The translations under genes and the position numbers were made by a program. From assembly GCA_020465985.1 (NCBI GenBank), contig JAANYP010001790.1, positions 833,501-897,500 of the forward strand: a stretch of 64,000 nt of DNA. The letters are read 5' to 3'. Shown piece after piece: positions 1-12,661 of the stretch (the first letter of the stretch is position 1; every line of letters starts with the position of its first letter). This DNA comes from Centrapalus pauciflorus. Lineage: Eukaryota; Streptophyta; Magnoliopsida; Asterales; Asteraceae. Below the pieces are notes generated by a model. The model made no database searches. It was not told where the DNA came from and saw only the letters and a list, made by a program, of their open reading frames with translations.

Positions 1-233
1 GTTGCGTAACGCAACCAGGATTATGTCGTTGGGGTAATCATATTATTTGAAATAATTGTTGTTTGGATGTGAGGTCGCTAGCATCTGTTCATCTTTGTGT
101 GCTCATTGCCAATGCATTTCGGAAAGTGTAAATTAGCCTCCGCGGTGTAATAAGACGTGTGGTCTTTAAAACACCTTTGAATGGTGTTGAGCCTTAGGAT
201 TCCGAGGACGGAATCTTTTAACGGGGGAAGAAT
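1..233 (+). mobile_element. 3' internal end of a Ty3/gypsy retrotransposon
   Basis: Non-coding tail just before an LTR. A purine-rich tract (aacgggggaag, 220-230) lies immediately upstream of the LTR start TGTAACACCCC, which is the layout of a polypurine tract. The preceding gaggacggaatct resembles the equivalent region of the two complete gypsy elements later in the window. The polyprotein would lie before position 1. No open frame is supportable here. Confidence 0.6.
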
Positions 234-2657
234 TGTAACACCCCAAAATTTCTAAAACAATTAAATAGCAGCAAATTATAATATTTGAGTTATTTAATGT
301 GATACTTTGTTATTATTGCTAGCATAAATATTTTGAGGAATTTACTTGAATATTGAAGTTGTTATATTTCTCAAATAATGGAAATTATAGTTTCATTTTA
401 TTAAATGAAAGAATGTATAGGTGGGGTATGATTGGTAATTTATTGAAAGTAGGAGGGTGGAGTTGGCCAAAGGCCAAAACTCCCCCTTTTTCTTCCCTTG
501 AAGCCGTCCAACACACACACAATGGTGTGTGTGTGTGTGTTCTTGTTCTTTTGAGAGAAAGAGAGAAAAAGATGAGAGAGTTGAGCTAGGGGTTTGGTTT
601 TTGCTCCATTTTTGTTAGTGTTTTGGTGAAGATTGAAGCTCCATTGAAGGTATAAACATCTCCTCTCTTCATCTTCTTCATTTCTCTCCATTTCACCATT
701 GTTGAAGAATGAAACCCTAAATGGGTTTATGTTGAAATATTTATTAAAGGCTCCAATCTTTTAGTATGTTGTTATATGATCAAAATGGAGCCATAATATG
801 TAATTACATTGGTAGTTTGAGTTAGTTTTGATTGGAACCCAATCTAGGGCTCAAATGAGCTTTAATGGGTTATGGATTTGAGTTTGATATTTTAGTAGGA
901 TAAATATGCTAAAATCTTGATTTGTATATGTTAAATATTAATATAGAATCGAATGGAAGTTAATAGATGCTCATTTGGAGCTTTAAAGTGGTGATTTGGA
1001 TTTTAACCCATTTGTGAACTCAAAAGAGTTCATACGAATGAATGAATGGTCTTTCATGATTTAAATGTGTGTGAAAGGTGTAAAATGGTCTAAAGATGTT
1101 ATATTATTGATTTCAAGTATTGGTTGGGGTTAAAATCGAGCAAATGCTCAAGTTGGTGTTTTAAGTCGAAACCGCACGCCAAGTGTTCGGTGAAATGCCA
1201 CAATGGGTTCTTAATCAATGTTGGTTTGGGTTTAATGTTTGAATATGTTATGAATGTCTAAACATAGCCTAAATATGTCAAATATTGCTATGGAATTGAT
1301 TAGAATTGAATTCAAGCTCAATTGGAGCTTTGTGTCGCCGGTTGGAGTTTTCGGTCATTTTCGGACTCGTTCGGAGCCCGTATGAGCTCCATGGAATCAT
1401 GGAAGTTTATGAAATCATTCTAATATGTTTGTAGGTGTCTAATTGACCTTAATATGCTATAACTATTGTTAGTAAAGTCGCTCCAAAGTTACAAAATCAG
1501 TTACGAAGGTTTTAGGGGCTTTGGTGAGCATTGGGGGCTTGAATGGTGCAGTTGGACCAGACCAGAAGCCTGGTCGCGGCGCTACCCTCCCCTGGGTCGC
1601 GTCATGACCACCTTGCTGCCCCACATTTGTGTTTTGGTTGGTCGGGGGTCGGTGTTTGGGTCTTATTCGTTCGTTGCACCTCTAAATTAAGTGTTTTAGG
1701 GGTTTGAGAGCCTTTGATCCATTCCGGAACTCCTAAGGCCTCATATGAACTTGGGACTTTCGGTTTGATAACCCAATACCCTTAGCCCACTCTTAGGGGC
1801 TTATCTTGTGTTCGGGGGCTTACGTGTACGCGTTATGAATGCTTCTAGGTGAATTGACTCGAAAGGAGTTTGATTGCAAGCTTTAGCCATTCTCCGGGCT
1901 ATTGTGGCTTTATTGGAAGGCTTTGGAATCTTCTTAACCAATCACTATGAGTTCTAGGACTAATGTAGATGAATGATTACATGTTAATTGTTGTTATGCA
2001 TTCGTTGATAACATGCTACTTGATCATGCATATTCACAAGCTATAGATAGATTCATTATAGCCTTATAGAACATGTTGTCATGCATCATGAATTGAAAAG
2101 TGAATTGTCATGCGAGTTGACATTGTTGTGGATTGCTTTGTCATGCACCATGAATTGAAAAGTGAATTGTCATGCTAGTTGACATTGTTGTGGATTGATT
2201 TGCCATGCATCTCATATGGTATGCTTAACTGTTTATATGTATGAATAATAATAATTGGAAGATGGCAATTTGTGTTGGTTGATCTAGTAGGTTGGACTAC
2301 TCATTTTTGTGATTGATTAATAATAGTTGAGTTGTAAACATGATGCATCATGAGTTTTATATTGGGTCACCCTTCGTGACAACCTAATTGATTATGCGTG
2401 GTGATAAGGGGCTATTTAATCAGTAAGTTTACTAGAATAATCATTCGGCCCCGATGATGTATTAGACTTGCTAATAAAGAAGGGTTAGTAGAATCACATA
2501 GATGGTTTCCTTTTGGTCTTATGGACCGTTATAGACTCTCATGAGTAATATTGAACCTTAAATTATTGTGGAATGCGTTTTGGACTCCTTTGGATATCCA
2601 TGAAATATTCCTGGCCCCTTTGGATGCCAGATGCCGACATACTTGCACCGTCGGAAG

Positions 2658-2720
2658 TCCCGTACTTGCTAGGGACAGTCCCGTACTTGCTAGGGACAGC
2701 CTCGTACTTGCTAGAGGCAA
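2658..2720 (+). repeat. Threefold 21-bp tandem repeat in the LTR
   Basis: Three tandem units contain the core cgtacttgctag; the first two are identical and the third has diverged. Confidence 0.85.
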
Positions 2721-2794
2721 TACCACTCCCGACTTTGACAGGGAACCCTAGACGACCATGGGGTATGTGGTATTTGGATTTGGATGGGATTATC

Positions 2795-2957
2795 TCGTGT
2801 GAGGACAGCAACGGGCCGCCTGCGGGCGATGATTTTGACACGTTGGGCTGCAAGCATGAGTTATATCCTAGTGGCGGTGTTGACATCATGTGAGGACGGC
2901 AACGGGCCGCCTTCGTGGCGATGATTATGACACGTTGGGCCGCAAGCATGTTTGTTC
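2795..2957 (+). repeat. Imperfect direct duplication in the LTR
   Basis: Two copies spaced about 92 bp apart both read gtgaggac[a/g]gcaacgggcc, then gatgatt[t/a]tgacacgttggg and cgcaagcatg or close variants. This is probably an LTR enhancer-type duplication; that role is inferred. Confidence 0.75.
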
Positions 2958-3750
2958 ACACCTTTGAATTGGAGTTATTAGTAGTACGTACTGTGGTAAT
3001 GTAACGTGCCGATTTGGTAAGGCATCTTTGCAAAAGCGTTACAACGTGCTACTATGACACGCGTTGAAATCCCCACTTTGGCTCGACTATGTCTAGCGGT
3101 GTAGTGGATTCCAAGAGTTGAGTTGGTCCTCACCTTGACTCGGCTAGGCCGGGCGGTGACGGTGGAATATGTGACATTGGTAAATATCGTGAATGCTAAT
3201 AGTCCTTAGTGATATGAGTCATCTTGTTGAGAATTCGAATAGGTAAATAATTGGTGTGGGACACCGATAGTCCTCAACGAGGATGAGGTGATCCCATTCT
3301 ATCTTGGCATTGGCCATCCTTGGCCCCTATATCTTTAGTTGATTGAAATTATGTGTTGGATATACATGGTTAGCATGTTAATTGTTATTTATATTAATCC
3401 TGGAATTCACTAAACAACTTTTGTTGTTTACCCCTTTAGTTGATTAACCTTTTGCAGGTTTGAGCTATCGAGCGGGAAGAGTATATTCTTCCTCGTTATT
3501 CAAAGTGTAGACTCGAGACTAACGGCATGCTTTGGTGATTGTGTTGGGTTTGGGTTAGTCGACCTCTTGGCCTTGACTATTCGTTTGCAGGATCATGACC
3601 TGTAACCTTGTAGATTCAATAGTTGTTTATTCGGATGCATCACTTATGATGCATTAATTGTAAAAGTTTTAATTCTACCCGAATTCCGCAAGTATTGATG
3701 TATAAATTATTGTTAATTACACTAAAATATGTATTATTGTTGTATGGGTG

Positions 3751-3754
<4 letters not shown>

Positions 3755-3827
<73 letters not shown>
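3755..3827. repeat. (TA)n microsatellite
   Basis: Uninterrupted TA dinucleotide array at the end of the long LTR. Confidence 0.95.
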
Positions 3828-3831
<4 letters not shown>

Positions 3832-4913
3832 TTTTACTAACTATCTCGTCAATTTATGAGTTGTCCATGTACTTTATTCAATATATTCGAATTTAAGGAG
3901 TGGGTTTCGAGTTTAACACATAAATTCGAATATAGGAAATTAAATTCGAACCAATGTTCGAATATATAAACCAAGATCGAATCAATATCAAATTCAAATC
4001 GTATGTGTACATATAGAGACAAAAGAGACAAAAGAGACAAATTAAATTAATGCTTTGGACTTAGAAATTTGAAATGTGAGTGAACTTAGGAATTTATCAT
4101 TAAATTCGAATAGTGGGTGTTGGATACAAAACCCATTTCGAATTTGATTAAAGTCGAAACACATTAGTATCAAATTCGAACATTATTTCGAGTTTGTGTG
4201 CAAATTCGAACTTGGGTTCGATTTTAATTAAAATTCGAGTTTGTTCCATGTATTTTCGAGTTTTGGCATCTCGAATTTGTTCATATTTTCAGCTTTAAAA
4301 CATACATTTCTTAGTTAAAAATCACGAATATGATAAATATTAATCCTAGGTTCGATTATAATATACATATTCTAGTTAAACTCCATCAAAATAGCTTTAA
4401 ATTTCATAAAAATGATAAATTCGAATTTATTGTTCAAAACCGAAAAATATAAAAACTTAAGAAATCGATTTTTACCTCAAATTTCGTATGAAATCACGTA
4501 GGAGATAGCAGATTCGGATAGAACTCTTCGAAATCTTTTCAATGACGTACAAAACTCGATAATCGGACGGTCGGTTTAGAAGATAATTTAGAGAGAACGT
4601 AGAGAGAGGGTGTGTACAGAGAGAGAGTGTGTGTAGAGAGAGAGAGAGTAAAAGTGTTTAAATGAAAAATAAATCTCGTTTATATACTTCATCTAGTTAT
4701 ATTTGCTAGTTAACCCACTTTCATTTTCGTATCTTATATATCTTTTATTTAATTATCTTTAACAAGTATTAAATCATAACTTTAAATATATATATATATA
4801 ATTTAATTAATTATTTCATAACTTAATTAAATTATAATTCAAATAATGTAATAATATTACATTATCGGTTCAAATACTGAATTTAAGACTAGATCAAAAG
4901 TTAGGTTGTTACA
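3828..4913 (-). repeat. Probable second LTR fragment, reverse orientation
   Basis: Read on the minus strand it starts TGTAACAACC at 4913 and holds a CT-rich block (4600-4650 on the plus strand as GA repeats), followed by a segment rich in TTCGAATTT-like words. The start and the CT-rich leader are typical of plant gypsy LTRs. No matching far end was found, so it is truncated or misassigned. Confidence 0.35.
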
Positions 4914-5124
4914 TCTAGCTCCTAAAAATGATGTGAACGCACACTTACATAATTTTGCATATATGTGGTGCGTGATTTCATGCACTTAGAGTGTTTGAAT
5001 TTGCGTGAAATTCACATATTATCTGTGTAATGTTAATTAAAACATGTTTGTGAAAAAAGTTTCAAAAAAATAATTTTACGAGTGATACCTTCGGGTGCGC
5101 TGTGTAGTAGGTAGTACTCACCTG

Positions 5125-5125
<1 letters not shown>
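4914..5125 (+). mobile_element. Truncated copy of the GGTTC...GAGTACC short element (family I)
   Basis: The right part matches the right half of the copies at 20886 and 27648: a gtgaacacaca-like segment, tttcaaaaaa, tttta(a)gcgag-like, accttcgg, then gtactcacctgaac directly against (TA)n. The left terminus is missing. Confidence 0.5.

Positions 5126-5203
<78 letters not shown>
5126..5203. repeat. (TA)n microsatellite
   Basis: Uninterrupted TA array abutting the truncated family I element. Confidence 0.95.
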
Positions 5204-5205
<2 letters not shown>

Positions 5206-5677
5206 AAAACATAAATTATATAATATACACATAAACATTATGTGTATTAAATTATATAATATACACATAAAGAAATATATATTTAAATTAAAATAAAAGT
5301 TAAATTTTAAATAAAATACGAACAATAGTAAATGTAAATAAAATATTAAAACATAACTATATTTATAAATAAAATAAGTGTGTTTATAATGAATTAAGTA
5401 TATCTGTAAATAATATAATTATACAGCTAAAATAAAATAAAATAAATGTTGGACTATAAATGGGTAAATAATAAAACCATAGGGACTAAAAGCGTCTCAA
5501 TGAAAAGGGTAAAAATGTCATTCTTACAGATTTAACGGTTGTGTCGTTAAGTTTAACGGACGATGGACTAAAAGGGCACAAAATTAGCAAAATAGGGATG
5601 AAATTTGACCTTATTATGGTTAAGGGACTGAATCCGGGTAAACCATCAGACCACAAGGACCAAAATGTCCTTTACTC
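5204..5677. other. AT-rich intergenic stretch
   Basis: Mostly low-complexity A/T. From about 5452 to 5670 there are phrases such as ccatagggactaaaa and caaggaccaaaatgtcc, reminiscent of ggtccctg-type Mutator MITE ends, but no clean terminal repeat pair could be defined. No gene seen. Confidence 0.5.
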
Positions 5678-6436
5678 TAGTAATTTAGTAGAAAAATTTA
5701 CGTAAATAAACTTTAAAACAAATCAGTTCAAACATATTTGAGTTATTTACATATATAATTTATAATTTATGATGAAACTAAATAAAGAAATGTTTGCAAA
5801 AGATTTATAAAACCACTAAAATGAAAAAAACAATAGCATTTTAAACCATAGAAAAGTCATATACAATAATATTTAACATATTATATATAATGTAATGAAT
5901 AATTTACATTATAAAGTTAAATATATATAATAATCTATATTAAAATATAAAACATAATCGGGGTCGGGGATTAAAGTGTCTCCCATCCCCGCCCCGTCCC
6001 CATTATTTTAAATCGGGGATTCCCCGTCCCCGTCCCCATCCCCGGTCAAATCGGGGTCGAGTTACGGGTTCCCCGTAGGCATGGCAAAAAAACCTGTCCG
6101 CGACGGGAAACCCGTAACTCGACCCCGATTTGATTGGGGAATCCCCGAATTGACCGGGGATGGGGACGTGGAATCCCCAATTTAAAATAATGGGGATGGG
6201 GCGGGGATGAGAGACACTTTAATCCTCGACCCCGGTTATAAATTATGTTTTAATATAAACTATTATATATATTTAACTTGCAATGTAAATTATTCATTAC
6301 ATTTTATATAATATATTAAATATTATTGTATATGACTTTTCTATAATTTAAAATACTATTGTTATTTTTCATTTTATTGGTTTTATAAATGTTTTGCATC
6401 AATTTCTTTGTTTTAGTTTTATTATAAAGTTATATG

Positions 6437-6524
<88 letters not shown>

Positions 6525-6598
6525 GTGTAAATACCTCAAATATGTTTGAATTAATATTTTTAATGTTTATATACATATATTTTTCTACTAAATTACTA
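5678..6598. repeat. Large fold-back (inverted repeat), about 0.9 kb
   Basis: Two arms read inward as near reverse complements from tagtaatttagtag (5678) and ctactaaattacta (6598). They meet near 6070-6110 around a loop containing ggcatggcaaaaaaacc. The inner arms are G/C-runs (ggggtcgggg and ccccgtcccc). The right arm carries an extra (TA)n array (6438-6522) that is absent from the left arm. It could be two copies of one repeat inserted head to head, or a fold-back transposon. Confidence 0.7.
6438..6522. repeat. (TA)n microsatellite
   Basis: TA array inside the right arm of the fold-back. Confidence 0.95.
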
Positions 6599-6741
6599 TT
6601 TATAGTTTAAACTTAAATAATATTTAGGAACGTAAAAAACCCGATTCCCCGTCCCCGATTGGGATGGGGATGGGAATAGAAACTCATTCCCCGACGGGGA
6701 TGGACCGGGGATGGGGGAGAAGATTATAAAGCGATGATGGG

Positions 6742-6792
6742 CAGTGGCGTAGCCACGTTATACACAAGGGGGGTCATGGCCACCCCCACCAC

Positions 6793-6855
<63 letters not shown>

Positions 6856-7228
6856 TATTTCTAATACATAGATTATTTTAAAAAATATACATAAATAAAA
6901 TTTAATACATACAAATACAGATTTTTGATAAAAATAAAAATAGTATTATTGTGTGTCATAAATTTATTATTTTTCATGCTTTCTAAATATAGATAAATCA
7001 CAATTACTTTTTGATCATCATTTTATACTTTTTATTATAATATATACCTAGTAATCTTCTTATTGTTAAAATTTAGAGAGGTACCATCGATACCATTCAA
7101 AAGCTAGCTAGATACCCTTCCGAATCTTACATACATACATATGTGTGCACACTCTGATTTTTCAATACATACTGATTATTAATAACTAATTTGGCCCAAC
7201 CAAAAATAAAATACTGGCTACGCCATTG
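6742..7228. mobile_element. hAT-type MITE
   Basis: Terminal inverted repeats CAGTGGCGTAGCCA and TGGCTACGCCATTG. Flanking 8-bp direct repeats are atgatggg (6734-6741) and aggatggg (7229-7236), differing at one base. The 8-bp duplication and CAGTGG ends fit the hAT superfamily. It carries a (TA)n array (6797-6852) and no coding capacity. It split an older cggggatgg-rich repeat whose pieces lie at 6640-6720 and 7229-7320. Confidence 0.8.
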
Positions 7229-7364
7229 AGGATGGGGATGGAAACTGAGATCCCCGCCCCGCCCCATTGCCATCCCTAGTTCCCCGTTAGGTATGAGTTT
7301 TTTTGCCATGCCTAAACAAAATAACAAGAGTAATTTTAAAAAGTAGCATGCATGACCCTACAAA

Positions 7365-7505
7365 AGGGCATTTGGACTAGCGATACTAGGGTGTTAGAGG
7401 AGACCCAAGGTCGTGGGTTCGAGTCTCATTGTGGACCAAAAATGTAGATTTAAGAGTAGGATTGGATGAGTATGTGAGTTCTGCGGTTCAAAAAAAAAAA
7501 AAAAC
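7365..7505 (+). mobile_element. tRNA-derived SINE
   Basis: An RNA polymerase III box A-like segment (near 7378-7392) and a good box B (GGTTCGAGTCT, 7416-7426) precede a 3' oligo-A tail. It is flanked by perfect 11-bp direct repeats gaccctacaaa at 7354-7364 and 7506-7516. These features together are diagnostic of a SINE insertion. It lies about 330 bp upstream of the Rab start codon. Confidence 0.85.
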
Positions 7506-7831
7506 GACCCTACAAATATAATTAATAAATTGAACTAAAATATAAAAAGTAGGAAAAACCGAAACGTGCAATTGATGACCGGATTCGCATCTTACTTCCC
7601 AGTTTCCAGATAGGAACACCTCTCTCTCCATTCACTCTCTCTTACCAACTCACACACACACACACACACACAACTTTTGCTCTTCCAATCCGTTTTTTCT
7701 TTTTAATTCCGTTTCTTAATTTATTTATTCTCACTCACTTTCTTCTGCTGAATCTGTGTTTGAGATTTGTTTGTTGCTCTGGAAATCTAGAGGAAGAAGA
7801 AAGCTTAATTATCCTGTTGGATTCAGCAAAA

Positions 7832-10800
7832 ATGGGTTCTTCCTCAGGTCAGTACGATCTGTCTTTTAAGATTCTATTGATCGGAGATTCTAGTGTCGGC
7901 AAAAGCAGTCTTCTCGTCAGTTTCATTTCCAATTCCGTTGATGATCTGCCTCCTACTATTGGTAATTTTCATTTCCATTCCTCTCTCTCTCTCTCTCTCT
8001 CTGGATTTTGGTTTTTCGCTTCATTTAAATGATGTTAATTGGGTGTGTATATTCGGAAATTTGTTTTTATTATGTATATTCACGTCTTTGGTTGCAATTG
8101 CATATGTGATAGATAGTTAACACTCACTTTGATGTGTTTACTTTTACGATTTACATTCGTCTCCTAGATATCTGGTTTTGTTTATCCTTGCAATTTAATT
8201 GGAAGACAAAAACAATACATTCGATGATAAATTTTATTTTTGCTTAAGCCAAATTAATTGGATTTCTTGTAAATCGTACAATTGTTATAAAAGTGTAAAT
8301 TATTCTTGGTCCTATGATGCATGTGAATAATGTGAGGTCCCAATTCCAAAGCTAATGGTCCAAATCAACTTGGAAGTTGGAACAGTAATGAGAAGTTTAT
8401 TTGTAGTCTTCTATTCTAATGTTTGTAGAAACTAGAAAGCAACTTCACATTTCTAGTCGATTGTAGTGGGATAGGATAAATCACCTGGATGTGTAATTGT
8501 GTATAAAGTGATGAAAAAAATCAAGAGATGTTCATGATGATGTAAAGAGCCCCTACCAACAAGTTAAAAGGCCTGAAATATAGCCGGGTACATGCTGGTC
8601 TATGGATGCACATGGATGATGAGAGCCATGAGATAAGTTGGTGGCTCAAGGTGTCAGATATCATAGCATATAACTTATTGGCACAATGTAGCTTTCATTC
8701 GTTTGCATGTGTATTGACCATGTGGATTCTAAATGTACAACCTTTTTGCTAATTATAGACTCCCTTTTTTTATGTGAGAGGGGGATGGTTTAATTAGGAG
8801 TAATTGTGTCATTAACAAAAAAAATATGTAAGAGGAAGAGGTGTGTGATTAGTAAAAATTAAAGAGTGAGGTATAAGTCCCTCGATTATTGTTATGAGGT
8901 CCGATCTATTTTTAATTTCTTTAAAGAAGTCACAAATACATATCGATCTCATGTTGAAATAATAATAAAAATAAAACCCTTTTTGGCCTCCAAAGTCAAA
9001 TTGCAGCATTGTACATTTGTACCTCTTTCATTTGAATGTATTTGGAAGCTTAAGAAACATTTCTCAGTATCCTTCTCCGCTAAAAGTGATATTTATTAGT
9101 TGTCAAGATTACTGTGTCTTGCTGAAAGCAGGGCCCAAGGGGTGGGAGCGTTGTTTATCTCTCGATCTTGTGTATCCTGCAAAATGCACTTGACCGCTAT
9201 TAGACATTAATGGAATATTATGTTTGTGCATCCATCGTTTTTAGTTGGTACTTCGATGTATTTGAGTGTCTGAAAGAAATCATGAAAGCAGTTACCACAA
9301 ATCATGATTATGATGTTTGTTACATAAATGAGGTTATTCAATCAAACAGTAAATTATGATTTGTGTAACAGATAAATTTCTTGGACCCGGTGCTTATTCA
9401 TCCTTTCATAGTAGTTTAATATTCCCATCCTGAAATATCGTTTTGTTTTCCTTCTAATCTACCAGTGCAGTTGGATATCCACCCAAATGGGCTCACTGCC
9501 AATATATTGATTAAAGTTCCAAATTTTCTCATTTTGCTGAAAAAACAGTTGGAAAACTGAATAACATCTTATTACTGAAGAAAGGGCTTAAGTTGTGTCT
9601 TACTCATCATCTCTTTTAGTTTCTACTTATATTACTCTTTATTTGTTGAGTAGGTGTTGATTTCAAAATCAAGCAACTTACTGTTGGTGGGAAAAGATTA
9701 AAACTTACAATTTGGGACACAGGTAAGCATTAACAGTAATGTAGGTTGCCTACTACTGATCTTTTTTTCGGGGACCTGATGGGGATCCCAAGACAATTCA
9801 GGGATTCCTCATCAAAACCGGTTCTGGTTCAGAATTCCCGTCGGGTGTGGGCTTATTTGTTATCTCTAATGTAACAATTTACTTCTTAAATTTCTAAGTT
9901 ACACTTTTGAATATCTACGGGTGGCAGGTGTTTGCCCTTTTAAACATATTTTGGAACAAAATACGTAAAATAAGACATCACATAAGGAGAAAAGCCATGA
10001 GCTTTAACATACCATTATCCTCAAACAAGTTAAAAGGGTTATCTTGTTCAAATTAATCGTATTGTTGAGTTCTGGTGAACTATTTACTTGCTTGCATCCC
10101 TTGACTTGTAATTTTTTTCAAGTAAACTCAAATTAAGGGTTATTCATGTGATCTGATGATGTTTATTGCAGCCGGACAAGAGAGATTTAGGACGTTGACA
10201 AGCTCATATTATAGAGGCGCCCAAGGGATTATACTTGGTACAGTGATTACTAAATATATCACCGTTTTTAGAAAGATTGTGTCATCTTATTTTACAAACT
10301 TTCAGAACTAGTTTCTAATGGTTGACCAGCATAATCAAGCACCATATTATTTAGCACCCTACATAAATACATCGCCTACGCCGGTGCTCCACTGCATGAA
10401 TTTATATCCAATCGTGCATCATACAATCATCCCTTACACCCTTGACTACTTTATCTTCTGATTGCATGTTCTTCATCCTTCAAGGCTTATTTAGTGATAT
10501 ATCAAACACTGCATGTTACAGTGTATGACGTTACAAGGAGAGAAACCTTCACAAACTTGTCAGAAGTATGGGCTAAAGAAGTGGATCTTTACTCTACCAA
10601 TCAAGACTGTGTAAAGATGCTTGTTGGAAATAAAGTTGACAAAGTAAGCGTTGCATTTACTTACAATATAACAATATTTGATATGCTTGTGATCCTATTG
10701 ATGCAACAAACCTCTTGACTGCTGAAGTTCAAACCAATTCCCACTTATGATTCTTCTGCTGGCCTAATGTTCAATGGGTTCTAATATTGTGTCTATTAGA

Positions 10801-11428
10801 AATTCTGTGAGTTTTACGGTGGCTAAACACACGTGATGTGCTTGGCTACTGTTTTTGCTTCGGTGCTTCTTGTCACCTATCTCACTTCTGACCTTAATGA
10901 TAAGAATTTCTAAAAATAAGTTAATCGTGAGTCGTGGTGAATGGATAAAGTGTACATATCATAGGAGTTAAAATTTCTATTATATACTAATATTCTACCT
11001 ATAAAACATGTGCGCGAGGGTGGGTGGGTCTATGCATGTGTGCTATTTCACTCTATATTTAGCTTATCAAAGTTATAAGTGGTCTTTCAGGACTCCGAAA
11101 GATTTGTCAGCAGAGAAGAAGGTGCTGCTCTTGCCAAAGAGCTTGGTTGTTTGTTTCTTGAATGTAGTGCTAGAACTCAGGAAAATGTGCATCAATGTTT
11201 TAAGGAGCTTGCATTAAAGGTAAACAATCTTATGCTCTAGTGTGGCAGAATTTTAGAACCTTGGATCACTAGTTCTCACTCACTATATTCACCGGTTTCT
11301 TTCATACGACACAGATAATGGATGTTCCAAGTCTCTTGGAAGAAGGGTCTACAGTAGTGAAGAGAAACATATTGAAGCAGAAACCAGAGCATCGATCTGC
11401 AACACCTACTGGTGGCTGTTGCTCGTAG
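7832..11428 (+). CDS. RABC2A-like: Rab GTPase, RABC/Rab18 class (six exons)
   Basis: Small GTPase acting as a membrane-traffic switch on the cytosolic face of endomembranes. Exons by GT/AG junctions and reading frame: 7832-7961, 9654-9722, 10172-10237, 10522-10643, 11091-11219, 11315-11428, giving 209 aa. The P-loop is GDSSVGKS (18-25), with the effector-region threonine at 42, DTAGQE (65-70), NKVD (125-128) and ECSA (153-156). The C-terminal GGCCS supplies two cysteines (207-208) for geranylgeranylation. The N-terminus MGSSSGQ and the segment SYYRGAQGIILVYDVTRRETF match the plant RABC2/Rab18 class from memory. The first ATG in frame is used; only a TTG lies upstream. The leader is CT- and CA-rich and no clear TATA box was found. 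The gene is convergent with the ankyrin gene. Confidence 0.95.
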
Positions 11429-12661
11429 ACGATGCTCCAACATACAGTGTAGAACGTGTGTGGTGAGCTTCTGGACAACTCCCAACATACATGTAAATCC
11501 ATCATTTCTTTAAGTAATGAGGCTTGTGCTTGAGTTATCCCTATGCTGGGATGGTGTAATCTTCAAAGAAAAACCATAAAAAAAATTTATCTACTTTCTA
11601 ATGTAAAGTTGTTTGCCTTTGAATGCACACATGTGCTGCCATCATAACCAAAAGTGTTGTCATGTAGCTATGAGTTGTAAATAACTTGGTACTCACTGGT
11701 GATGTGTTTTGAATTTGCCTAGTAATAACAAGTGATTTGAAACAGGCTTTGATTGGATTTCGACCTGTTTGTATTTTGATAACATGGTGTTCGGCATTAT
11801 ACAGCGGGTGTCTTGGTACAGTAGAATCAAGAGAATGAAATCAAGTGAGATTTACAATTTTTTTTATTATGTGATGAGAGACTTGATTCTCAATGAAAAT
11901 GAGTAGAGAATTGAGTTTAACATAGATTTCTTACTTTTTTCTTTTCTCATCAAAATGAAGAGAATAAGAAAAATAGTTTTTTCTTTATTTTTATGTGAAC
12001 ATTTATATATGTAACTATCATTGGTTAAAAAAACAAAAAATAAACGATTCAATTTCATTCCACCATACCAAATGCCCCCCAACTATTCATCATCGTTTAA
12101 CAATTCTGAATACTTGGTTGTACATTGATAATAGCTTGCACGTCGTTGCAGCCATGATGAAAATTGGTGTCCCAAGTCGATTCAAGTAACTCATCAACAA
12201 GACATAATAATCATTCACATACTTTGACCCTGTTTAAATATAAAAATTTGAGTGACACAATGCAGTAAACCTAGGCTACCAGATTTGCTGCATCCAGTGT
12301 TCCAGTGTCCTAAGATATTCATAAATGTTACTAGCATATTTAGATCATTATTAGCACTGTTAGAAGATTTACATTGAAATCATGATCACCACCATGTTTA
12401 AGATTTGCATCAACTTTAAAAAAATCCAAGTTTCCAAACCTCATTGTGAACATTGTCAGTATGTTCAAACTTGCAAATTTTAATATACTTTTAAGTTAAA
12501 TTCCAGACTCAATGAAATTCTTCTCAGTAAAACACACTCTATGGTGGCATTGTGACACCATCATGTAGTATACTACAAAAACAATCCATCTATTCATACA
12601 ATCCTTTGGGCATTAAAACCAGCCCTCCCAAAAACCAAAACAAAATTTAAAGATGTTACCG
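11429..12661. other. Intergenic region between convergent genes
   Basis: It holds the 3' ends of both the Rab and the ankyrin transcripts plus one Tourist-like MITE (11806-12080). No further gene was seen. The separation of the two stop codons is about 1.2 kb. Confidence 0.6.
11806..12080. mobile_element. Tourist-like (PIF/Harbinger) MITE
   Basis: The left end gggtgtcttggtacagtaga and the right end, whose reverse complement is ggggggcatttggtatggtgg, form imperfect inverted repeats. They are related to the MITEs at 59989 and 60600. A clear TTA/TAA duplication was not seen. Confidence 0.55.

Larger units (their letters stand above)
234..3755 (+). repeat. Long LTR (about 3.5 kb) of a Ty3/gypsy element, probably the 3' LTR
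   Basis: It starts TGTAACACCCC after a polypurine tract and ends in a degenerate GGGTGTTTCA, the inverse of the start, just before a (TA)n array. Inside are GC-rich patches (for example around 1572-1600), a threefold 21-bp repeat (2658-2720) and a duplicated segment (about 2795-2865 and 2887-2957). It contains no credible gene; the short open frames are unrelated to known proteins. The 3' boundary is less certain than the 5' one because the microsatellite obscures any target-site duplication. Confidence 0.6.

Noticed and set aside
1466..2949. Several 65-128 aa frames
   Set aside because: They lie within the long LTR and follow its tandem repeats.
7760..7831. N-terminal extension of the Rab protein
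   Set aside because: It would start at a TTG; family members begin MGSSS at the ATG at 7832.
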